64,000 nucleotides of DNA from Pacificitalea sp040119125 (GTDB taxonomy: Bacteria > Pseudomonadota > Alphaproteobacteria > Rhodobacterales > Rhodobacteraceae), in contig JBEDTR010000008.1 in the NCBI GenBank assembly GCA_040119125.1, forward strand, positions 1 through 64,000, given 5' to 3'. Shown piece by piece: positions 62,753 through 64,000 of this stretch. The notes below the pieces were generated by a model. That model worked only from the letters and a program-made list of their open reading frames with translations, was not told where the DNA came from and made no database searches. The position numbers and the translations under genes are program-made. Numbering within the stretch: position 1 is the stretch's first letter; every line of letters starts with the position of its first letter.

Positions 62753-62887
62753 ATGGCCGAACACAAGCAAGGCGAAATGGACATCACCGTCCAGGAAAAA
62801 ACCTTCGCCACTTTCATGAAGATGGTATCCTGGGGCGCGGCGATTGCCGTCTTCCTTTTGATCTTCATCTACATCGTCAACGGCTGA
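62753..62887 (+). CDS. aa3-type cytochrome c oxidase subunit IV
   Basis: A 44-residue single-span protein: soluble N-terminus (MAEHKQGEMDITVQEKTF), then one helix AAIAVFLLIFIYIVNG. This is the small subunit IV of aa3 oxidases of Paracoccus/Rhodobacter, which lies at the periphery of the complex. CGGAGA precedes the ATG by 6 nt. It is shorter than the usual search limit but well supported. The core oxidase subunits are not in this window. Confidence 0.9.
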   Translation: MAEHKQGEMDITVQEKTFATFMKMVSWGAAIAVFLLIFIYIVNG

Positions 62888-62898
62888 GCCGCGGCGCG

Positions 62899-63513
62899 AT
62901 GACACCCCGAGCCATCCTGCGCCTGCTTGCGGCGCTGGTTCTGCCGGTCGCTCTTGCGGCCTGCGGAGCCGTTGATCGCGCCGCTCCGCTCGCGGATGTG
63001 CAGCGCGCTGCGTATCGGCATAATGAGCCGGCTTCCCTGACGCTTTATACCGCGATCTCCAATAATACCGGGGCGGGTGGGCATTCCGGGCTGATGATTA
63101 ACGGCTCCCAGCGGGTCATGTTCGACCCCGCTGGCACATGGTGGAACCGTCAGACACCGGAACGGGGCGACGTGATCTACGGCATGACCGATCCGGCGCT
63201 GGACCTTTACGTCGATTACCACGCCCGCGTGACCTACCACGTCGTGGTGCAGGAGGTGCGCGTCAGCCCGGCGGTCGCCGAACAGGCCCTGCAAATCGTG
63301 CAGAGCTACGGCTCCGTCGGCAAAAGCATGTGTGCGCGCTCAATCTCGGACGTGCTGAGCCGCCTGCCGGGCTTCGAATCGATTGGCAACACATGGTTTC
63401 CGCGCGCTCTGATGGATGATTTTGGCCGCCTGCCCGGCGTGACCGAGGCCAAGGTGTTCGATGACAGCCCCGACAATAACAAGGGTCTGCTCGACCAGCC
63501 TATCGGCGGTTGA
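62899..63513 (+). CDS. Lipoprotein with permuted papain-like (NlpC/P60-like) features
   Basis: A 204-residue lipoprotein with lipobox LAAC (Cys22). The pattern is unusual: a His in GAGGHSGLMI (His62) comes before a Cys in GKSMCARSIS (Cys145), with a beta region between (RVMFDPAGTWW, YHARVTYHVVVQEV). This His-then-Cys order with such flanks recalls the circularly permuted NlpC/P60 (DUF830/LRAT-like) families. If the pair is catalytic the protein could cleave peptidoglycan peptides or act as an acyltransferase. This is an inference from pattern alone. No good ribosome site is seen before the ATG. Confidence 0.75.
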   Translation: MTPRAILRLLAALVLPVALAACGAVDRAAPLADVQRAAYRHNEPASLTLYTAISNNTGAGGHSGLMINGSQRVMFDPAGTWWNRQTPERGDVIYGMTDPALDLYVDYHARVTYHVVVQEVRVSPAVAEQALQIVQSYGSVGKSMCARSISDVLSRLPGFESIGNTWFPRALMDDFGRLPGVTEAKVFDDSPDNNKGLLDQPIGG

Positions 63514-63537
63514 AGCGCGATCGCATGACGAGATACG

Positions 63538-63567
63538 AAAAAGGCGGCCCTGAAAGGCCGCCTTTTT
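63538..63567. terminator. Bidirectional Rho-independent terminator
   Basis: A perfect 12-bp stem, aaaaaggcggcc and ggccgccttttt, around a 6-nt loop. With A-run on one side and T-run on the other it can end both the plus-strand lipoprotein gene and the minus-strand azlD gene. Confidence 0.95.
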
Positions 63568-63584
63568 CCTGCGCGGGGTTCGCC

Positions 63585-63935
63585 TTAGCCGAAGACGGCG
63601 CGCAACAGGTATAGCGTGCCCATCCCGCAAATGATCGACAGCAGCATGTTCTTGGTCCACCAGCCGGTCAGCAGGGTCGCCGCCGCCGCGACAAGGCGGA
63701 TCGGGTCGGTCTGACCGCCGGTCTGGGCAGGAAAGAACACCAACGGCGCGACAAGCGCCGGGATCACCGCAACCGCCGTATACCTCAGATGCCGCAGCAC
63801 CCACGCGGGCAGCTGACGGTCACCTACGATGCCGAGGAAGCTGAACCGCACCAGAAACGTGCCGATGCCAAGCGCTACGATCACCGCCCAGACGCGCGGA
63901 CCGTCATAGGCCCCGGAGCCAAAGAAATCGATCAT
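63585..63935 (-). CDS. azlD: AzlD-type branched-chain amino acid export subunit
   Basis: A 116-residue membrane protein with four hydrophobic helices (about 14-32, 45-62, 75-92, 95-114). LRHLRYTAVAVIPALVAPLV is typical of AzlD, the small subunit working with AzlC in export of branched-chain amino acids. It overlaps the end of the upstream gene by 4 nt (ATGA). Confidence 0.9.
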   Translation of the reverse strand: MIDFFGSGAYDGPRVWAVIVALGIGTFLVRFSFLGIVGDRQLPAWVLRHLRYTAVAVIPALVAPLVFFPAQTGGQTDPIRLVAAAATLLTGWWTKNMLLSIICGMGTLYLLRAVFG

Positions 63936-64000
63936 GCCACGCCCCCTGTCCCGGCGGCGGCGCGACGCTCCGCCTGCCGCTGCAATTCCGCGCCGACGAT
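63932..64000 (-). CDS. azlC: C-terminus of AzlC-like subunit (partial)
   Basis: Only the last 22 codons lie in the window; the start is beyond the right edge. The tail is hydrophilic (AELQRQAERRAAAG). Identification rests on position: it ends with an ATGA overlap at azlD, the usual azlCD arrangement. The fragment itself holds no diagnostic motif. Confidence 0.6.
   Translation of the reverse strand: MVGAELQRQAERRAAAGTGGVA

Overview
The window is chromosomal DNA of an alphaproteobacterium, most likely a marine Rhodobacteraceae (Roseobacter-group) species. The basis is high GC, dense gene packing with many 1-14 nt overlaps, frequent GTG/TTG starts, and lineage-typical genes: a DUF4170-glycosyltransferase-LpxK cluster, an FMN-binding GltB-like protein, DUF2125, a 44-residue aa3 oxidase subunit IV, DUF6173 and a 59-residue small protein beside hemH. 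It is almost all core genome. I see no prophage, integrase, IS element, CRISPR array, tRNA or rRNA gene, and no defence island.

Layout. 0.3-6.3 kb, minus strand: msrPQ periplasmic methionine sulfoxide repair, a GltB-like flavoprotein, and clpB with a textbook heat-shock promoter and a clean terminator. 6.5-8.7 kb, plus: an 86-residue unknown, pyrF and a nucleotide-sugar epimerase. 8.7-13.7 kb, minus: pmbA, a CysQ-type phosphatase and a BaiN-like flavoprotein in one tight unit, plus a DUF2125 protein. 13.8-21.6 kb: SDR, purU, a decayed DgoK-like protein, recO, a META-domain protein, an extended SDR, then the lipid A/Kdo unit DUF4170-waaA-lpxK. 21.7-27.5 kb: urate hydroxylase puuD and allantoicase, a DUF4198/HupE pair facing head to head, and dinB. 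27.5-35 kb: SPFH/NfeD pair, LysR regulator with a divergent 51-residue ORF, dapA, a soluble lytic transglycosylase, a DMT transporter and mnmD. 35-44.8 kb: an MnmC(o)-like flavoprotein, a TPP enzyme, two convergent overlapping GNATs, smc, thiolase and yaaA. 44.8-48.8 kb: serB divergent from serC-serA, giving all three steps of phosphorylated serine synthesis, with a candidate serC leader RNA. 49-55.6 kb: cytochrome c, idi, an RNA methyltransferase, L,D-transpeptidase, CAP-domain lipoprotein, the 59-residue protein, hemH and an NDUFAF5-like protein. 55.6-64 kb: comF-grxC-nitrilase-marR, tsaC, acyl-CoA dehydrogenase-MBL hydrolase-DUF6173, oxidase subunit IV, a possible circularly permuted papain-fold lipoprotein, and azlD with the end of azlC.

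Functional links supported by adjacency: MsrP with MsrQ; MnmD with the FAD protein (the halves of MnmC as two divergent genes); SerA/B/C; PuuD with allantoicase; GrxC with a deaminated-glutathione-amidase-like nitrilase; NfeD with SPFH. The least explained items are the 59-residue protein with its leader hairpin, the H/C-order lipoprotein, the DgoK remnant, the 15-bp repeat array inside waaA, and the DUF4198/HupE pair with almost no shared promoter space. No new multi-gene system is evident; the novelty is at the level of single genes and sites.
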